Of a DNA stretch of 64,000 bases, positions 1-9,593 are shown piece by piece. The DNA is taken from contig NZ_JACKSH010000151.1 in assembly GCF_025821625.1 (NCBI RefSeq), forward strand, positions 63,227 through 127,226. Reading direction: 5' to 3'. Within the stretch, counting starts at the first letter, position 1; each line of letters begins with the position of its first letter. The stretch comes from Mycolicibacterium pyrenivorans (GTDB lineage: Bacteria > Actinomycetota > Actinomycetes > Mycobacteriales > Mycobacteriaceae). Under the pieces are notes generated by a model, which saw only the letters and a program-made list of their open reading frames with translations, made no database searches and was not told where the DNA came from. Made by a program: the position numbers and the translations under genes.

Positions 1-74
1 CAGCCGGACGACCGGTCGGGAGGCGTCAGCCGGACGACGGCGAAGGTCCGGTCGGGAGGCGCCAGCCGGACGAC
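1..74 (+). repeat. Short tandem repeats in the lspA tail
   Basis: CAGCCGGACGAC occurs at 1-12, 27-38 and 63-74. A longer unit (CCGGTCGGGAGGCG followed by the 12-mer) occurs at 12-38 and 48-74, period 36. The first 12-mer is offset by 26 nt, so it is read in a different frame from the other two. This suggests a minisatellite that expanded or contracted partly out of frame inside a tolerant C-terminal tail. Confidence 0.7.
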
Positions 75-89
75 GAGTCCGGCACCTGA
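1..89 (+). CDS. lspA: Lipoprotein signal peptidase LspA, C-terminal tail (partial)
   Basis: An open frame enters from the left edge and stops at TGA 87-89, sharing one base with the ATG of the next gene. The 28 visible codons encode a hydrophilic Arg/Gly/Asp-rich tail in which GRRQPDD occurs twice, 12 residues apart. No catalytic part is visible. The name rests on synteny: in mycobacteria lspA (Rv1539) directly precedes this pseudouridine synthase, and mycobacterial LspA has a variable cytoplasmic C-terminus. The frame and coupling are seen; the identity is inferred. Confidence 0.55.
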   Translation, partial: AGRPVGRRQPDDGEGPVGRRQPDDESGT

Positions 90-1018
90 TGACCACCCGT
101 TCGATGCCGGTTCCCGAGGGGCTGGCGGGGATGCGGATCGATGCCGGTCTGGCCCGGCTGCTCGGGCTGTCACGCACGGCGGCGGCGGCGCTGGCCGAGG
201 AGGGCGGCGTCGAACTCGACGGTGCCCGCGCGGGCAAGTCCGACAAGCTGGTCGCCGGGGCGTGGCTGGAGGTGCGGCTGCCGGAAGCGCCTGCGCCGGT
301 GGAGAACACGCCGGTCGACATCGAGGGTATGGCGATCCTGTACTCCGACGACGACATCGTCGCGGTCGACAAACCCCCCGGGGTCGCTGCGCACGCGACC
401 GTGGGCTGGCACGGTCCGACGGTGCTGGGTGGCCTGGCGGCCGCAGGCTTCCGGATCAGCACGTCGGGAATCCACGAGCGCCAGGGGATCGTTCACCGGC
501 TTGATGTGGGCACCTCCGGCGTCATGGTGGTGGCACTGTCCGAGCGGGCCTACACCGTGCTCAAGCGGGCGTTCAAGCAGCGCACTGTCGAGAAGCGCTA
601 CCACGCGCTCGTTCAGGGCCACCCGGACCCGTCCAGCGGAACCATCGACGCCCCCATCGGCCGCCACCGCGGCCACGACTGGAAGTTCGCAGTCGTCGAA
701 GGCGGCAGGAACAGCGTGACCCATTACGACACGTTGGAGGCCCACCAGGCCGCGAGCCTGCTCGACATCGAGCTCGAGACCGGCCGCACGCACCAGATCA
801 GGGTGCACTTCGCCGCGCTGCACCATCCGTGCTGTGGCGACCTGACCTACGGGGCCGATCCCACGTTGGCGCGACGTCTCGGCCTGGAACGCCAGTGGCT
901 GCACGCCAGGTCGCTGGCGTTCACGCACCCCGCCGACGGGCGGCGCGTCGAGATCACCAGCCCGTACCCGGCCGACCTGCAGGACGCGCTGGATGTCCTG
1001 CGCAATCACGACCTGTGA
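89..1018 (+). CDS. rluD: RluA/RluD-family 23S rRNA pseudouridine synthase
   Basis: 309 aa. It isomerises specific uridines to pseudouridine in large-subunit rRNA. An S4-type RNA-binding domain covers about residues 15-65 and the catalytic domain about 80-300. The family motif HRLDVGTSG is present, with catalytic Asp139, as is GRTHQIRVH near residue 230. The ATG overlaps the upstream lspA stop as TGATG, so the two are probably translationally coupled, as for Rv1539-Rv1540. The exact target uridines cannot be read from sequence, so RluD rather than RluA or RluC is a family-level name. Confidence 0.88.
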   Translation: MTTRSMPVPEGLAGMRIDAGLARLLGLSRTAAAALAEEGGVELDGARAGKSDKLVAGAWLEVRLPEAPAPVENTPVDIEGMAILYSDDDIVAVDKPPGVAAHATVGWHGPTVLGGLAAAGFRISTSGIHERQGIVHRLDVGTSGVMVVALSERAYTVLKRAFKQRTVEKRYHALVQGHPDPSSGTIDAPIGRHRGHDWKFAVVEGGRNSVTHYDTLEAHQAASLLDIELETGRTHQIRVHFAALHHPCCGDLTYGADPTLARRLGLERQWLHARSLAFTHPADGRRVEITSPYPADLQDALDVLRNHDL

Positions 1019-1905
1019 GATCGGGGCTGCTGTTCGGGGTCGGCGCCTACGGCATGTGGGGGTTGTTCCCGGCGTTCTTCCCGCTGTTGAAGCCCGCGGG
1101 CGCAGTCGAAGTGCTCGCGCACCGCATCATCTGGAGCTTCGTCCTGATGGTCGTCGTGGTCGTCGCGGTCCGTCGGCTCGGCGACCTCAAGGCGATCACC
1201 GGCCGCACCTGGCTGCTGCTGACGGCGGCCGCGGCGCTGATCTCCGTCAACTGGGTGATCTACGTCTATGCGGTGAATAACGGCCATGTCGTCGACGCGG
1301 CGCTCGGGTACTTCATCAACCCGCTGGTGTCGATCGCGCTCGGGTTGCTGATATTCAGGGAGACGTTGAACCGGTGGCAGCTCGGCGCCCTGGTGATCGC
1401 GGTGGTGGCGGTCGTGGTCCTGACGGTGAACGTGGGAGCGCCGCCGGTGATCGGGCTCGGCCTCGCGCTGTCCTTCGGCCTCTACGGCGCGGTGAAGAAG
1501 TTGGTGCCCACCGATCCGCGGGTCAGCGTGGGGATCGAAGCGGCGATCGCTACGCCGTTCGCGCTGGCCTATGTGGTCGTGTTGCAGGTCACCGGCCACG
1601 CGACGTTCACCGGTCACGGAGCCGGGCACGTCGCGTTGATGGTCCTGTCGGGGGTGCTCACCGCGCTGCCGCTGTTGCTGTTCGCCGCCGCGGCGCAGCG
1701 GTTGGCGATGGTCTCGCTCGGCCTGCTGTTCTACATGACGCCGGCGATGCAGCTGACGTGGGGTGTGCTGGTCGGCCACGAGGCGATGCCGCCGGCGCGG
1801 TGGCTGGGCTTCGCGTTGATCTGGGTGGCGCTCGCGGTGTTCACCGTCGACGCGGTGCGCCGCGCGCGTGTCGATCGGCGCACCGCCGTGCCTGCGCCGA
1901 TGTGA
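1015..1905 (+). CDS. rarD: RarD/EamA-type drug/metabolite permease
   Basis: 296 aa from GTG 1015, which overlaps the rluD stop as GTGA. The frame is open further upstream, but that part lies inside rluD and is out of frame with it. About ten hydrophobic segments form two EamA repeats. The start ([19 protein letters not shown]) and the WSFVLM and FYMTPAMQL segments are typical of RarD, the chloramphenicol-sensitivity protein family. It should be an inner-membrane transporter; the substrate is unknown. Confidence 0.85.
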   Translation: MRSGLLFGVGAYGMWGLFPAFFPLLKPAGAVEVLAHRIIWSFVLMVVVVVAVRRLGDLKAITGRTWLLLTAAAALISVNWVIYVYAVNNGHVVDAALGYFINPLVSIALGLLIFRETLNRWQLGALVIAVVAVVVLTVNVGAPPVIGLGLALSFGLYGAVKKLVPTDPRVSVGIEAAIATPFALAYVVVLQVTGHATFTGHGAGHVALMVLSGVLTALPLLLFAAAAQRLAMVSLGLLFYMTPAMQLTWGVLVGHEAMPPARWLGFALIWVALAVFTVDAVRRARVDRRTAVPAPM

Positions 1906-1947
1906 GGATTTGCGCCGTTACTGATTGACCAGCTGTTAGCTATGCCA

Positions 1948-1953
1948 TAACGT
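1948..1953 (+). promoter_or_regulatory. -10 element of the TetR gene (leaderless type)
   Basis: TAACGT matches the mycobacterial TANNNT -10. It is followed by 6 nt and then GTG at 1960, so transcription would begin at the start codon. This favours GTG 1960 over the in-frame TTG 1954. The flanking GTTA...TAAC half-palindrome (1936-1952) could be the regulator's own operator, but this is weak. Confidence 0.5.
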
Positions 1954-1959
1954 TTGCTC

Positions 1960-2622
1960 GTGGAGACCGAGCCGCTGACCCCGCCCGAAGGCCGGGGACG
2001 CGGTCGCCCGGTGGGTGCCGACGCCGAGACCACCCGGCGGAACATCCTCGATGCGGCCCGCGAGGTCATCGTCGAACGCGGTTACGGCGCGGCGACATTC
2101 CAGAAGATCGCGCTGCGCGCGGGCGTGAGCCGGCCCACCCTGCACTACTACTTCTCCACCCGTGAGCAGCTTTACGAGATCCTGCTCAGGGATGCCTACT
2201 CGCGGGTGGCCGAGTGTGCGGTCGCGGCGCAGCGTGAACACGGCCTGCGCGACCAGTTGGCCGTGTTCGTCCTGGCCATGCAGCAGCTGAACATCTCCGA
2301 CACGGCGACGGTGAGGTTCCTGGTGACCGCCAGGCTGGAGCACCACCGGGGCGGGCGGCGCAGCGACGCGGCGGACGCCGTCGTAGCCACGGTGCACGGC
2401 TTCTATCACTCGATCGTGGTGCAGGCCATCGCACACGGGGAGCTGGCGCCGGACGTCGATGCCCTTGCGGTGGCCGACATGCTGGCGGCGGTGTTCTGGG
2501 GCATGGGTTTCCACGCCGGTTTCGTCGACGCCGGCGAGGCCGCCGCGGTTGCCAGGCAATTACTCCGCGTGATCGAGGTCGGGTTGCTGAACGAGCGGGT
2601 CGGCGCGTCGGTCGAAGCCTGA
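1960..2622 (+). CDS. TetR/AcrR-family transcriptional regulator
   Basis: 220 aa. The N-terminal TetR DNA-binding domain covers about residues 20-75, with the helix-turn-helix FQKIALRAGVSRPTLHYYF. The C-terminal ligand domain is all-helical and not family-assignable. The GTG start is chosen because a TANNNT -10 lies 6 nt upstream; TTG 1954 would add two residues. It lies between rarD and dnaE1, both in the same direction, so it may act on rarD, on itself, or elsewhere. Target and ligand are unknown. Confidence 0.8.
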   Translation: METEPLTPPEGRGRGRPVGADAETTRRNILDAAREVIVERGYGAATFQKIALRAGVSRPTLHYYFSTREQLYEILLRDAYSRVAECAVAAQREHGLRDQLAVFVLAMQQLNISDTATVRFLVTARLEHHRGGRRSDAADAVVATVHGFYHSIVVQAIAHGELAPDVDALAVADMLAAVFWGMGFHAGFVDAGEAAAVARQLLRVIEVGLLNERVGASVEA

Positions 2623-2678
2623 TCCGAACATCGCGAGACACGCACCGCGACACGCCGACCGCCGTCGGTGCCCGGTCA

Positions 2679-2684
2679 TAGACT
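2679..2684 (+). promoter_or_regulatory. -10 element of dnaE1
   Basis: TAGACT (TANNNT) lies 9 nt before the ATG at 2694. No Shine-Dalgarno sequence is visible, so the mRNA would be leaderless or have a leader of only two or three bases. Confidence 0.5.
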
Positions 2685-2693
2685 GGCGTCCCT

Positions 2694-5600
2694 ATGAGCG
2701 GTTCAGACTTGCGGTCCTCAGGGTCTTTTGTTCACCTGCACAACCACACCGAGTATTCGATGCTGGACGGTGCCGCGAAGATCAGCCCGATGCTGGCCGA
2801 GGCCCAGCGGCTGGGGATGCCGGCAGTCGGTATGACCGATCACGGAAACATGTTCGGCGCCAGCGAGTTCTACAACAAGGCGACCGAGGCGGGCATCAAG
2901 CCGATCATCGGTGTGGAGGCCTACATCGCTCCCGCCTCGCGCTTCGAGACCAAGCGCATCCTGTGGGGGGACCCGAGCCAGAAGAGCGACGACGTCTCCG
3001 GCAGCGGGTCCTACACCCACATGACGATGGTCGCCGAGAACGCCACCGGGTTGAGGAACCTGTTCAAGCTGTCGTCGCTGGCGTCGTTCGAGGGGCAACT
3101 GGGCAAGTGGTCCCGAATGGACGCCGAGATCATCGCCGAGCACGCCGCAGGCATCATCGCCACCACCGGCTGCCCGTCGGGTGAGGTGCAGACACGACTT
3201 CGCCTCGGTCACGAGCGGGAGGCGCTGGAGGCGGCGGCCAAGTGGCGGGAGATCTTCGGTCCGGAGAACTTCTTCCTCGAGTTGATGGACCACGGCCTCG
3301 ACATCGAGCGCCGGGTGCGCGAGGGGCTGATCGAGATCGGCCGCAAGCTCAGCATCCCGCCGCTGGCGACCAACGACTGCCACTACGTCACGCGCGACGC
3401 CTCCCAGAACCACGAGGCGCTGCTGTGCATTCAGACGGGCAAGACGCTGTCGGACCCGACGCGCTTCAAGTTCGACGGCGACGGCTACTTCCTCAAGAGT
3501 GCCGCGGAGATGCGCGCGTTGTGGGACGGCCAGGTGCCCGGCGCCTGCGATTCGACGCTGCTCATCGCCGAGCGGGTCCAGTCCTACGCCGATCTGTGGA
3601 AGCCGGTCGATCGGATGCCGGTCTTCCCGGTGCCCGAGGGGCACACCCAGGAGAGCTGGCTGCGGCGCGAGGTCGCGGCCGGGTTGGAGCGCCGATTCTC
3701 CACCGGCGTGCCTCAGGAGTACACCGACCGCGCCGATTTCGAGATCAAGGTCATCTGCGAGAAGGGCTATCCGTCCTACTTCCTGATCGTCGCGGACCTG
3801 ATCAACTACGCGCGCTCGGTGGACATCCGGGTCGGCCCGGGCCGTGGGTCGGCCGCCGGCTCGCTGGTGGCCTACGCGATGGGCATCACCAACATCGACC
3901 CCATCACCTACGGGCTGCTGTTCGAGCGGTTCCTCAACCCCGAGCGCGTATCGATGCCCGACATCGACATCGACTTCGACGACCGTCGCCGCGGCGAGAT
4001 GCTGCGCTACGCCGCCAACAGATGGGGCAGCGACCGGGTGGCCCAGGTCATCACGTTCGGCACCATCAAAACCAAAGCGGCGCTTAAGGATTCGGCTCGG
4101 GTACACTACGGCCAACCCGGCTTCGCCATCGCCGACCGGATCACCAAGGCGCTGCCGCCGCCCATCATGGCCAAGGACATCCCACTGTCGGGGATCACCG
4201 ACCCGGCCCATGACCGGTACAGGGAGGCCGCCGAGGTCCGCGGCCTGATCGACACCGATCCCGACGTCCGCACCATCTACGAGACGGCGCGCGGCCTCGA
4301 GGGCCTGGTCCGCAACGCGGGCGTGCACGCCTGCGCGGTGATCATGAGCTCCGAGCCGCTCATCGACTCGATCCCGCTGTGGCGTCGCCCGCAGGACGGC
4401 GCGGTCATCACCGGATGGGACTACCCGTCGTGCGAGGCCATCGGCCTGCTGAAGATGGACTTCCTCGGTCTGCGGAACCTGACGATCATCGGGGACTGCA
4501 TCGAGAACATCAAGGCCAACCGGGGCATCGACCTCGACCTGGAGACGGTCCCGCTGGACGACCCGGCCGCCTACGAATTGCTCGGCCGCGGAGACACCCT
4601 GGGCGTTTTCCAGCTCGACGGCGGGCCGATGCGCGACCTGCTGCGCCGTATGCAGCCCACCGGTTTCGAGGACGTCGTCGCCGTCATCGCGCTGTACCGT
4701 CCCGGACCGATGGGCATGAACGCCCACAACGACTACGCCGACCGCAAGAACAACCGCCAGAACATCAAGCCGATCCACCCGGAACTCGAGGAGCCGCTGC
4801 GCGAGATCCTGGCCGAGACTTACGGCCTGATCGTCTACCAAGAGCAGATCATGCGCATCGCACAGAAGGTGGCCGGTTTCTCACTGGCCCGAGCCGACAT
4901 TCTGCGCAAGGCGATGGGCAAGAAGAAGCGCGACGTGCTGGAGAAGGAGTTCGAGGGCTTCTCCGAGGGGATGAAAGCCAACGGCTTCTCCGCCGCGGCC
5001 GTAAAGGCCCTGTGGGACACGGTGCTGCCGTTCGCCGACTACGCGTTCAACAAGTCCCACGCCGCGGGCTACGGCCTGGTGTCGTACTGGACGGCCTATC
5101 TCAAGGCCAATTACCCCGCCGAGTACATGGCGGGGCTGCTCACGTCTGTCGGTGACGACAAGGACAAGGCCGCGGTTTACCTGGCCGACTGTCGCCGTCT
5201 CGGGATCACGGTGCTGCCGCCCGACGTCAACGAGTCGGCGCAGAACTTCGCCTCGGTGGGCACCGACATCAGATTCGGGCTCGGCGCGGTCCGCAACGTC
5301 GGCGCGAACGTCGTTGCGTCGCTGATCAACACGCGCACCGCGAAGGGCAAGTTCACCGATTTCTCGGACTACCTCAACAAGATCGACATCGGGCCGTGCA
5401 ACAAGAAGGTCACCGAGTCGCTGATCAAGGCGGGGGCGTTCGACTCACTGGGGCACCCCCGCAAAGGGCTGTTCCTGGTGCACACCGACGCGGTCGATTC
5501 GGTGCTCGGCACCAAGAAGGCCGAGGCGATGGGTCAGTTCGACCTGTTCGGCGGCGCCGACTCCGCCACCGATGCGGTGTTCACCATCAAGGTGCCCGAC

Positions 5601-6245
5601 GAGGAGTGGGAGGACAAGCACAAGCTCGCCCTCGAGCGCGAGATGCTGGGGCTGTACGTGTCCGGGCATCCGCTCAACGGCATCGCGCATCTGCTGGCCG
5701 CGCAGGTCGACACGCAGATCCCGGCGATCCTCGACGGCGACGTCGCCAACGAGACCCAGGTCCGGATCGGCGGGATCCTCGCGTCGGTGAACCGCCGGGT
5801 CAACAAGAACGGGCTGCCGTGGGCGTCGGCGCAGGTGGAGGACCTCACCGGTGGTATCGAGGTGCTGTTCTTCCCGCAGACCTACTCGATGTTCGGGGCC
5901 GAGATCGCCGACGACGTCGTCGTGCTGGTCGGTGCCAGGGTCGCAATCCGTGACGACCGGATCTCGTTGATCGCCAACGAGCTTGTGGTTCCTGACTTTT
6001 CGAGCGCGCAGACGAACCGGCCGGTCGCGGTGAGCCTGCCGACGCGGCAGTGCACGGTCGACAAGGTCAGCGCGCTCAAGCAGGTGCTGGCGCGGCACCC
6101 GGGCACCGCTCAGGTGCATCTGCGGCTGATCAGCGGGGAGCGCATCACCACGCTGGAGTTGGATCAGTCGCTCCGGGTGACCCCGTCCTCGGCGTTGATG
6201 GGTGATCTGAAGGAGTTGTTGGGTCCCGGCTGCCTGGGCGGATGA
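2694..6245 (+). CDS. dnaE1: DNA polymerase III alpha subunit DnaE1 (replicative)
   Basis: 1183 aa, the usual length of mycobacterial DnaE1. The N-terminal PHP domain (about 10-290) keeps HLHNH with His14, His16 and His18, the metal-binding site known to give the proofreading exonuclease in mycobacterial DnaE1. The polymerase domain carries [10 protein letters not shown] with catalytic Asp423 and Asp425. A third acidic site lies in the segment around NDYADRKNN. An OB fold (about 1000-1080) and the tau-binding C-terminus follow. The gene overlaps the next one by ATGA. The alternative, the error-prone DnaE2, is less likely given the intact PHP metal site and the synteny with Rv1547. Confidence 0.96.
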   Translation: MSGSDLRSSGSFVHLHNHTEYSMLDGAAKISPMLAEAQRLGMPAVGMTDHGNMFGASEFYNKATEAGIKPIIGVEAYIAPASRFETKRILWGDPSQKSDDVSGSGSYTHMTMVAENATGLRNLFKLSSLASFEGQLGKWSRMDAEIIAEHAAGIIATTGCPSGEVQTRLRLGHEREALEAAAKWREIFGPENFFLELMDHGLDIERRVREGLIEIGRKLSIPPLATNDCHYVTRDASQNHEALLCIQTGKTLSDPTRFKFDGDGYFLKSAAEMRALWDGQVPGACDSTLLIAERVQSYADLWKPVDRMPVFPVPEGHTQESWLRREVAAGLERRFSTGVPQEYTDRADFEIKVICEKGYPSYFLIVADLINYARSVDIRVGPGRGSAAGSLVAYAMGITNIDPITYGLLFERFLNPERVSMPDIDIDFDDRRRGEMLRYAANRWGSDRVAQVITFGTIKTKAALKDSARVHYGQPGFAIADRITKALPPPIMAKDIPLSGITDPAHDRYREAAEVRGLIDTDPDVRTIYETARGLEGLVRNAGVHACAVIMSSEPLIDSIPLWRRPQDGAVITGWDYPSCEAIGLLKMDFLGLRNLTIIGDCIENIKANRGIDLDLETVPLDDPAAYELLGRGDTLGVFQLDGGPMRDLLRRMQPTGFEDVVAVIALYRPGPMGMNAHNDYADRKNNRQNIKPIHPELEEPLREILAETYGLIVYQEQIMRIAQKVAGFSLARADILRKAMGKKKRDVLEKEFEGFSEGMKANGFSAAAVKALWDTVLPFADYAFNKSHAAGYGLVSYWTAYLKANYPAEYMAGLLTSVGDDKDKAAVYLADCRRLGITVLPPDVNESAQNFASVGTDIRFGLGAVRNVGANVVASLINTRTAKGKFTDFSDYLNKIDIGPCNKKVTESLIKAGAFDSLGHPRKGLFLVHTDAVDSVLGTKKAEAMGQFDLFGGADSATDAVFTIKVPDEEWEDKHKLALEREMLGLYVSGHPLNGIAHLLAAQVDTQIPAILDGDVANETQVRIGGILASVNRRVNKNGLPWASAQVEDLTGGIEVLFFPQTYSMFGAEIADDVVVLVGARVAIRDDRISLIANELVVPDFSSAQTNRPVAVSLPTRQCTVDKVSALKQVLARHPGTAQVHLRLISGERITTLELDQSLRVTPSSALMGDLKELLGPGCLGG

Positions 6246-7438
6246 ACACCCGGCCGGCCGCGGGGTTGAGCGCGTGGCGATTCGTCACCACGTTCGGTGT
6301 CATCAGCCTGCTCGCCGACATCGTCTACGAGGGCGCCCGCTCCATCACCGGCCCGCTGCTCGCCTCGCTGGGCGCCACCGCCGTCGTGGTGGGAGTCGTC
6401 ACCGGTGTCGGTGAGGCCGCGGCCCTGCTGCTGCGGGTCGTGTCGGGGCCGCTGACCGACCGCACGGGCCGATTCTGGACGTGGGCCATCGCCGGCTACT
6501 TCCTGACGGTGATCACTGTGCCGTTGCTCGGCGTGGTTGGCGTGCTGTGGGCGGCGGCGGCGCTTGTCATCGCCGAACGGGTCGGCAAGGCGGTGCGCAG
6601 CCCGGCCAAGGACACGCTGCTGTCGCACGCGACCGCGGTCACCGGCCGCGGGCGCGGTTTCGCCGTCCACGAGGCCATGGATCAGATCGGGGCGTTCGCC
6701 GGGCCGCTGGCGGTGGCGGCGATGCTGGTCGTGTTCGGCGGTGACTACGGGCCGACGCTGGGTCTGCTCGCCATCCCGGGGATGGGTGTCCTCGTGCTTC
6801 TGGGGTGGCTGCGGGCCCGTGTCCCGGAGCCTGCCCGCTACGAGACCGCCTCCGCTCCAGAAGTAAAACCTGTTGTTGCACAAAGCTTTCTGCGTTCGCT
6901 GCCGAGATCCTTCTGGACGTATTCGAGTTTCTCGGCCGCCACCATGGTCGGGTTCACGACGTTCGGGGTGCTGTCCTTCCACCAGGTCAGTGAGGGAATC
7001 GTGGCGGTCGCGGTGGTACCGGTGATCTACGCCGCCGCGATGGCGGCCGATGCCGTCGCGGCGCTCGTCACCGGGTGGGCGTATGACCGGATCGGCGCGG
7101 TGGTTCTCGGCGCGCTTCCGGTGCTGGCAGCCCTGGTGCCGGTGCTGGCCTTCACCGACCGCATCGCGCTGGTCGTCGCCGGGGCGGTGGTGTGGGGGGC
7201 GGCGGTCGGCATCCAGGAATCGACCCTGCGCGCGGTGGTCGCCGACCTCGTCGAGCCGGCCCGCAGGGCAACGGCGTACGGCGTGTACGCCGCGGTCATC
7301 GGTGTCGCGGCCGCTGTGGGAGGAGCGCTCACCGGGCTCCTGTACTCGTATTCGGTGATGTCGTTGATCGCGGTGGTGATCGGTGTGCAGGTCGCCGCAA
7401 TGGCCACTCTGCCGTTGGTGCGTCGGCAGACCAGGTGA
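6242..7438 (+). CDS. Major facilitator superfamily transporter
   Basis: 398 aa with about 12 hydrophobic segments and a central cytoplasmic loop near residues 195-225. The first half has the MFS loop-type motif [10 protein letters not shown]. The ATG overlaps the dnaE1 stop (ATGA), so it is probably co-translated with the polymerase, although a functional link is not expected. The Rv1547 region as I know it has no such gene, so this looks like a lineage-specific insertion. The substrate is unknown; a drug or metabolite exporter is a guess. Confidence 0.8.
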   Translation: MNTRPAAGLSAWRFVTTFGVISLLADIVYEGARSITGPLLASLGATAVVVGVVTGVGEAAALLLRVVSGPLTDRTGRFWTWAIAGYFLTVITVPLLGVVGVLWAAAALVIAERVGKAVRSPAKDTLLSHATAVTGRGRGFAVHEAMDQIGAFAGPLAVAAMLVVFGGDYGPTLGLLAIPGMGVLVLLGWLRARVPEPARYETASAPEVKPVVAQSFLRSLPRSFWTYSSFSAATMVGFTTFGVLSFHQVSEGIVAVAVVPVIYAAAMAADAVAALVTGWAYDRIGAVVLGALPVLAALVPVLAFTDRIALVVAGAVVWGAAVGIQESTLRAVVADLVEPARRATAYGVYAAVIGVAAAVGGALTGLLYSYSVMSLIAVVIGVQVAAMATLPLVRRQTR

Positions 7439-7448
7439 GCGGGTCGAG

Positions 7449-7676
7449 TCAGCGGGTGCGGCCGGTGAGGCCCGCGACCAGCCAGACGGTGGTCGCGGCT
7501 GCGGCGCCGCCGAGGACGGCGGGGGCCGCAGTGGTGGTCACGACCGCGACGATCGCGAACACCACCAAGCCGATCAGGAGGGCAACCGCCTTGTAGGTGG
7601 GCCAGGGAACACCGGCGATCGACACCGTCGCGGCCGGCCGGGCTACGGCGTCGCGGAAGTGTTCGGCGGTGGTCAT
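7449..7676 (-). CDS. Small two-helix membrane protein, unknown function
   Basis: 75 aa from ATG 7676. There are two hydrophobic segments, about residues 28-46 and 51-70, with a short soluble N-terminus. The frame is open 15 codons further upstream. ATG 7676 is preferred because TATCGT (a -10) lies 6 nt before it, which also argues that this small gene is real. It converges on the MFS gene (10 nt apart) and diverges from the oxidoreductase gene. I do not recognise a family. Confidence 0.6.
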   Translation of the reverse strand: MTTAEHFRDAVARPAATVSIAGVPWPTYKAVALLIGLVVFAIVAVVTTTAAPAVLGGAAAATTVWLVAGLTGRTR

Positions 7677-7682
7677 GGGTTC

Positions 7683-7688
7683 ACGATA
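7683..7688 (-). promoter_or_regulatory. -10 element of the small membrane protein gene (leaderless)
   Basis: On the minus strand TATCGT is followed by GAACCC and then the ATG at 7676. This spacing is typical of leaderless mycobacterial transcripts. Confidence 0.5.
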
Positions 7689-7744
7689 ACTCGTAGGAAA
7701 GTTTTCGGACAGCCGAAACACGGATTGAGGGCGATCGATTTCGC

Positions 7745-7750
7745 TAGTCT
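7745..7750 (+). promoter_or_regulatory. -10 element of the F420-type oxidoreductase gene (leaderless)
   Basis: TAGTCT is followed by exactly 6 nt and the ATG at 7757; no ribosome-binding site is present. Confidence 0.55.
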
Positions 7751-7756
7751 GGCTAG

Positions 7757-8194
7757 ATGCCTCTTACTGGAGATTATGAACCCAGCACGTCGGATTGGGC
7801 CCGGGAAAACGCCGAAGAGTACATGGAGTCTGGTGGCACCAGAGGCACAGAACTCAAGGGCAGGCCGGTCATCCTGCTGACGACGATCGGCGCGAAGACC
7901 GGCAAGATCCGCAAGACGCCGCTGATGCGGGTCGAACATGACGGTGATTACGCCGTCGTGGCATCGCTGGGTGGAGCCCCGAAGAACCCGGTCTGGTACT
8001 ACAACATCAAGGCCAACCCGCGCGTCGAGCTGCAGGACGGCCCGGACAGCGGCGACTACGAGGCCCGCGAGGTATTCGGCGAGGAGAAAGCCCTCTGGTG
8101 GGAGCGCGCCGTGGCGGCCTGGCCCGACTATGACGACTACCAGAACAAGACGGATCGCCAGATTCCGGTGTTCGTGCTGACGCCGGTCCGCTGA
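7757..8194 (+). CDS. Deazaflavin (F420)-dependent oxidoreductase, Ddn/Rv1558 type
   Basis: 145 aa, a single split beta-barrel domain of the nitroreductase-family deazaflavin-dependent enzymes. Segments such as [20 protein letters not shown] and [17 protein letters not shown] are characteristic of the FDOR-A group, which binds cofactor F420 and reduces quinones, nitroaromatics or similar compounds. It directly precedes ilvA, as Rv1558 precedes Rv1559. The physiological substrate is unknown, and cofactor preference is inferred from the family. Confidence 0.85.
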   Translation: MPLTGDYEPSTSDWARENAEEYMESGGTRGTELKGRPVILLTTIGAKTGKIRKTPLMRVEHDGDYAVVASLGGAPKNPVWYYNIKANPRVELQDGPDSGDYEAREVFGEEKALWWERAVAAWPDYDDYQNKTDRQIPVFVLTPVR

Positions 8195-8236
8195 ATACGT
8201 TTTTGATGCGGTGGCCTGCGGTGGCACCATTGTGCG

Positions 8237-9526
8237 GTGTCCGCTGAGCTGAGTCATAGCATCCGTATCGATCCCGCGGCGCCGTTGCGCGCCGCGGACA
8301 TCGACGACGCTGCTCGGCGAATCTCGGGTGTGGTGTCGAAGACACCCCTGCAGTTGAGCGAGCGGTTGTCGGCCATCACCGGCGCGCAGGTCTACCTCAA
8401 GCGCGAGGACCTGCAGGCGGTCCGGTCCTACAAGCTGCGTGGTGCCTACAACCTGCTGATGCAACTGAGCCCCGACGAGAAGGCCGCCGGGGTGGTGTGT
8501 TCCTCGGCCGGCAACCACGCCCAGGGTTTCGCGCTGGCGTGCCGGTCGATGGGTATCCACGGGCGTGTCTATGTGCCCGCCAAGACGCCGAAGCAGAAAC
8601 GCAACCGGATCCGGTACCACGGCGGCGACTTCATCGAGTTGATCGTCGGCGGCAAGACCTACGACATGGCGGCGCAGGCCGCCCTCGACGACGTTGCACG
8701 TACCGGTGCCACGTTGGTGCCTCCGTACGACGATGTCCGCACGATGGCCGGGCAGGGCACGATCGCGGTGGAGATCCTCGATCAACTCGGTGCCGAACCG
8801 GATCTGGTGATCGTTCCGGTCGGCGGGGGTGGGTGCATCAGCGGCATGACCACCTACCTGGCTGAGCGCACCACCTCGACATCGGTGCTCGGTGTGGAAC
8901 CCGCCGGTGCGGCGGCACTGGTGGCCGCGCTGGCCCACGGAGCACCCGTGACCCTCGATGACGTCGACCAGTTCGTCGACGGCGCCGCCGTCGCGCGGGT
9001 GGGAACGCTGCCGTTCGCGGCGCTGTCAGCTGCGGGGGACATGGTGTCGATCACCACGGTCGACGAGGGCGCGGTCTGCACCGCGATGCTCGACCTGTAC
9101 CAGAACGAGGGGATCATCGCCGAGCCGGCGGGCGCGCTGTCTGTCGCTGCGTTGCTGGACGCCGACGTCGAACCCGGGTCGACCGTGGTCTGCCTGATCT
9201 CGGGCGGCAACAACGACGTCTCCCGCTACGGCGAGGTCCTGGAACGCTCGCTGGTGCACCTGGGGCTCAAGCACTACTTCCTCGTGGACTTCCCGCAGGA
9301 GCCCGGTGCCCTGCGCCGCTTCCTCGACGAGGTGCTCGGCCCCAACGACGACATCACGCTGTTCGAGTACGTCAAGCGCAACAACCGTGAGACGGGCGAG
9401 GCGCTCGTCGGCATCGAGATGGGGTCGGCGTCGGACCTGGAGGGGCTGATGGCGCGGATGCAGACCTCTGAATGCCACGTCGAGTTGCTCGAGCCGGGGT
9501 CGCCCACCTACCGCTACCTGACCTGA
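8237..9526 (+). CDS. ilvA: Threonine ammonia-lyase (threonine dehydratase), isoleucine biosynthesis
   Basis: 429 aa from GTG 8237. It converts threonine to 2-oxobutanoate, the first committed step to isoleucine. A fold-type II PLP domain covers about residues 20-330, with Lys66 in SYKLRGAYN as the Schiff-base lysine and a glycine-rich phosphate loop VPVGGGGCISG. A single C-terminal ACT-like regulatory domain (about 340-425) matches the shorter actinobacterial form. A possible -10 TACGTT is at 8196-8201. The gene runs convergently into treZ. Confidence 0.92.
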   Translation: MSAELSHSIRIDPAAPLRAADIDDAARRISGVVSKTPLQLSERLSAITGAQVYLKREDLQAVRSYKLRGAYNLLMQLSPDEKAAGVVCSSAGNHAQGFALACRSMGIHGRVYVPAKTPKQKRNRIRYHGGDFIELIVGGKTYDMAAQAALDDVARTGATLVPPYDDVRTMAGQGTIAVEILDQLGAEPDLVIVPVGGGGCISGMTTYLAERTTSTSVLGVEPAGAAALVAALAHGAPVTLDDVDQFVDGAAVARVGTLPFAALSAAGDMVSITTVDEGAVCTAMLDLYQNEGIIAEPAGALSVAALLDADVEPGSTVVCLISGGNNDVSRYGEVLERSLVHLGLKHYFLVDFPQEPGALRRFLDEVLGPNDDITLFEYVKRNNRETGEALVGIEMGSASDLEGLMARMQTSECHVELLEPGSPTYRYLT

Positions 9527-9593
9527 TTCCGCCGAAGTGAACTTGTTGGCGAGCTTCTGCGGAATGTTCGATCGTGAGCTCAGTTTCGCCGCA
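9526..9593. repeat. Palindromic intergenic element A, convergent ilvA/treZ ends
   Basis: The 53-nt gap and the last bases of treZ hold a hairpin: ATTCCGC (9526-9532) pairs with GCGGAAT (9559-9565), and GAAG with CTTC inside it. The ends resemble those of a second element at 37963-38031. Both begin TCCG(C/G)CGAA, continue with a TGA and TTGTTG, and close with G(T/C)TCAGTTTCGCCG. It may act as a bidirectional terminator or be a dispersed repeat. Confidence 0.5.

Noticed and set aside
2694..6245. dnaE2-type error-prone polymerase
   Set aside because: The PHP metal-binding histidines are intact and the synteny is that of the replicative dnaE1.
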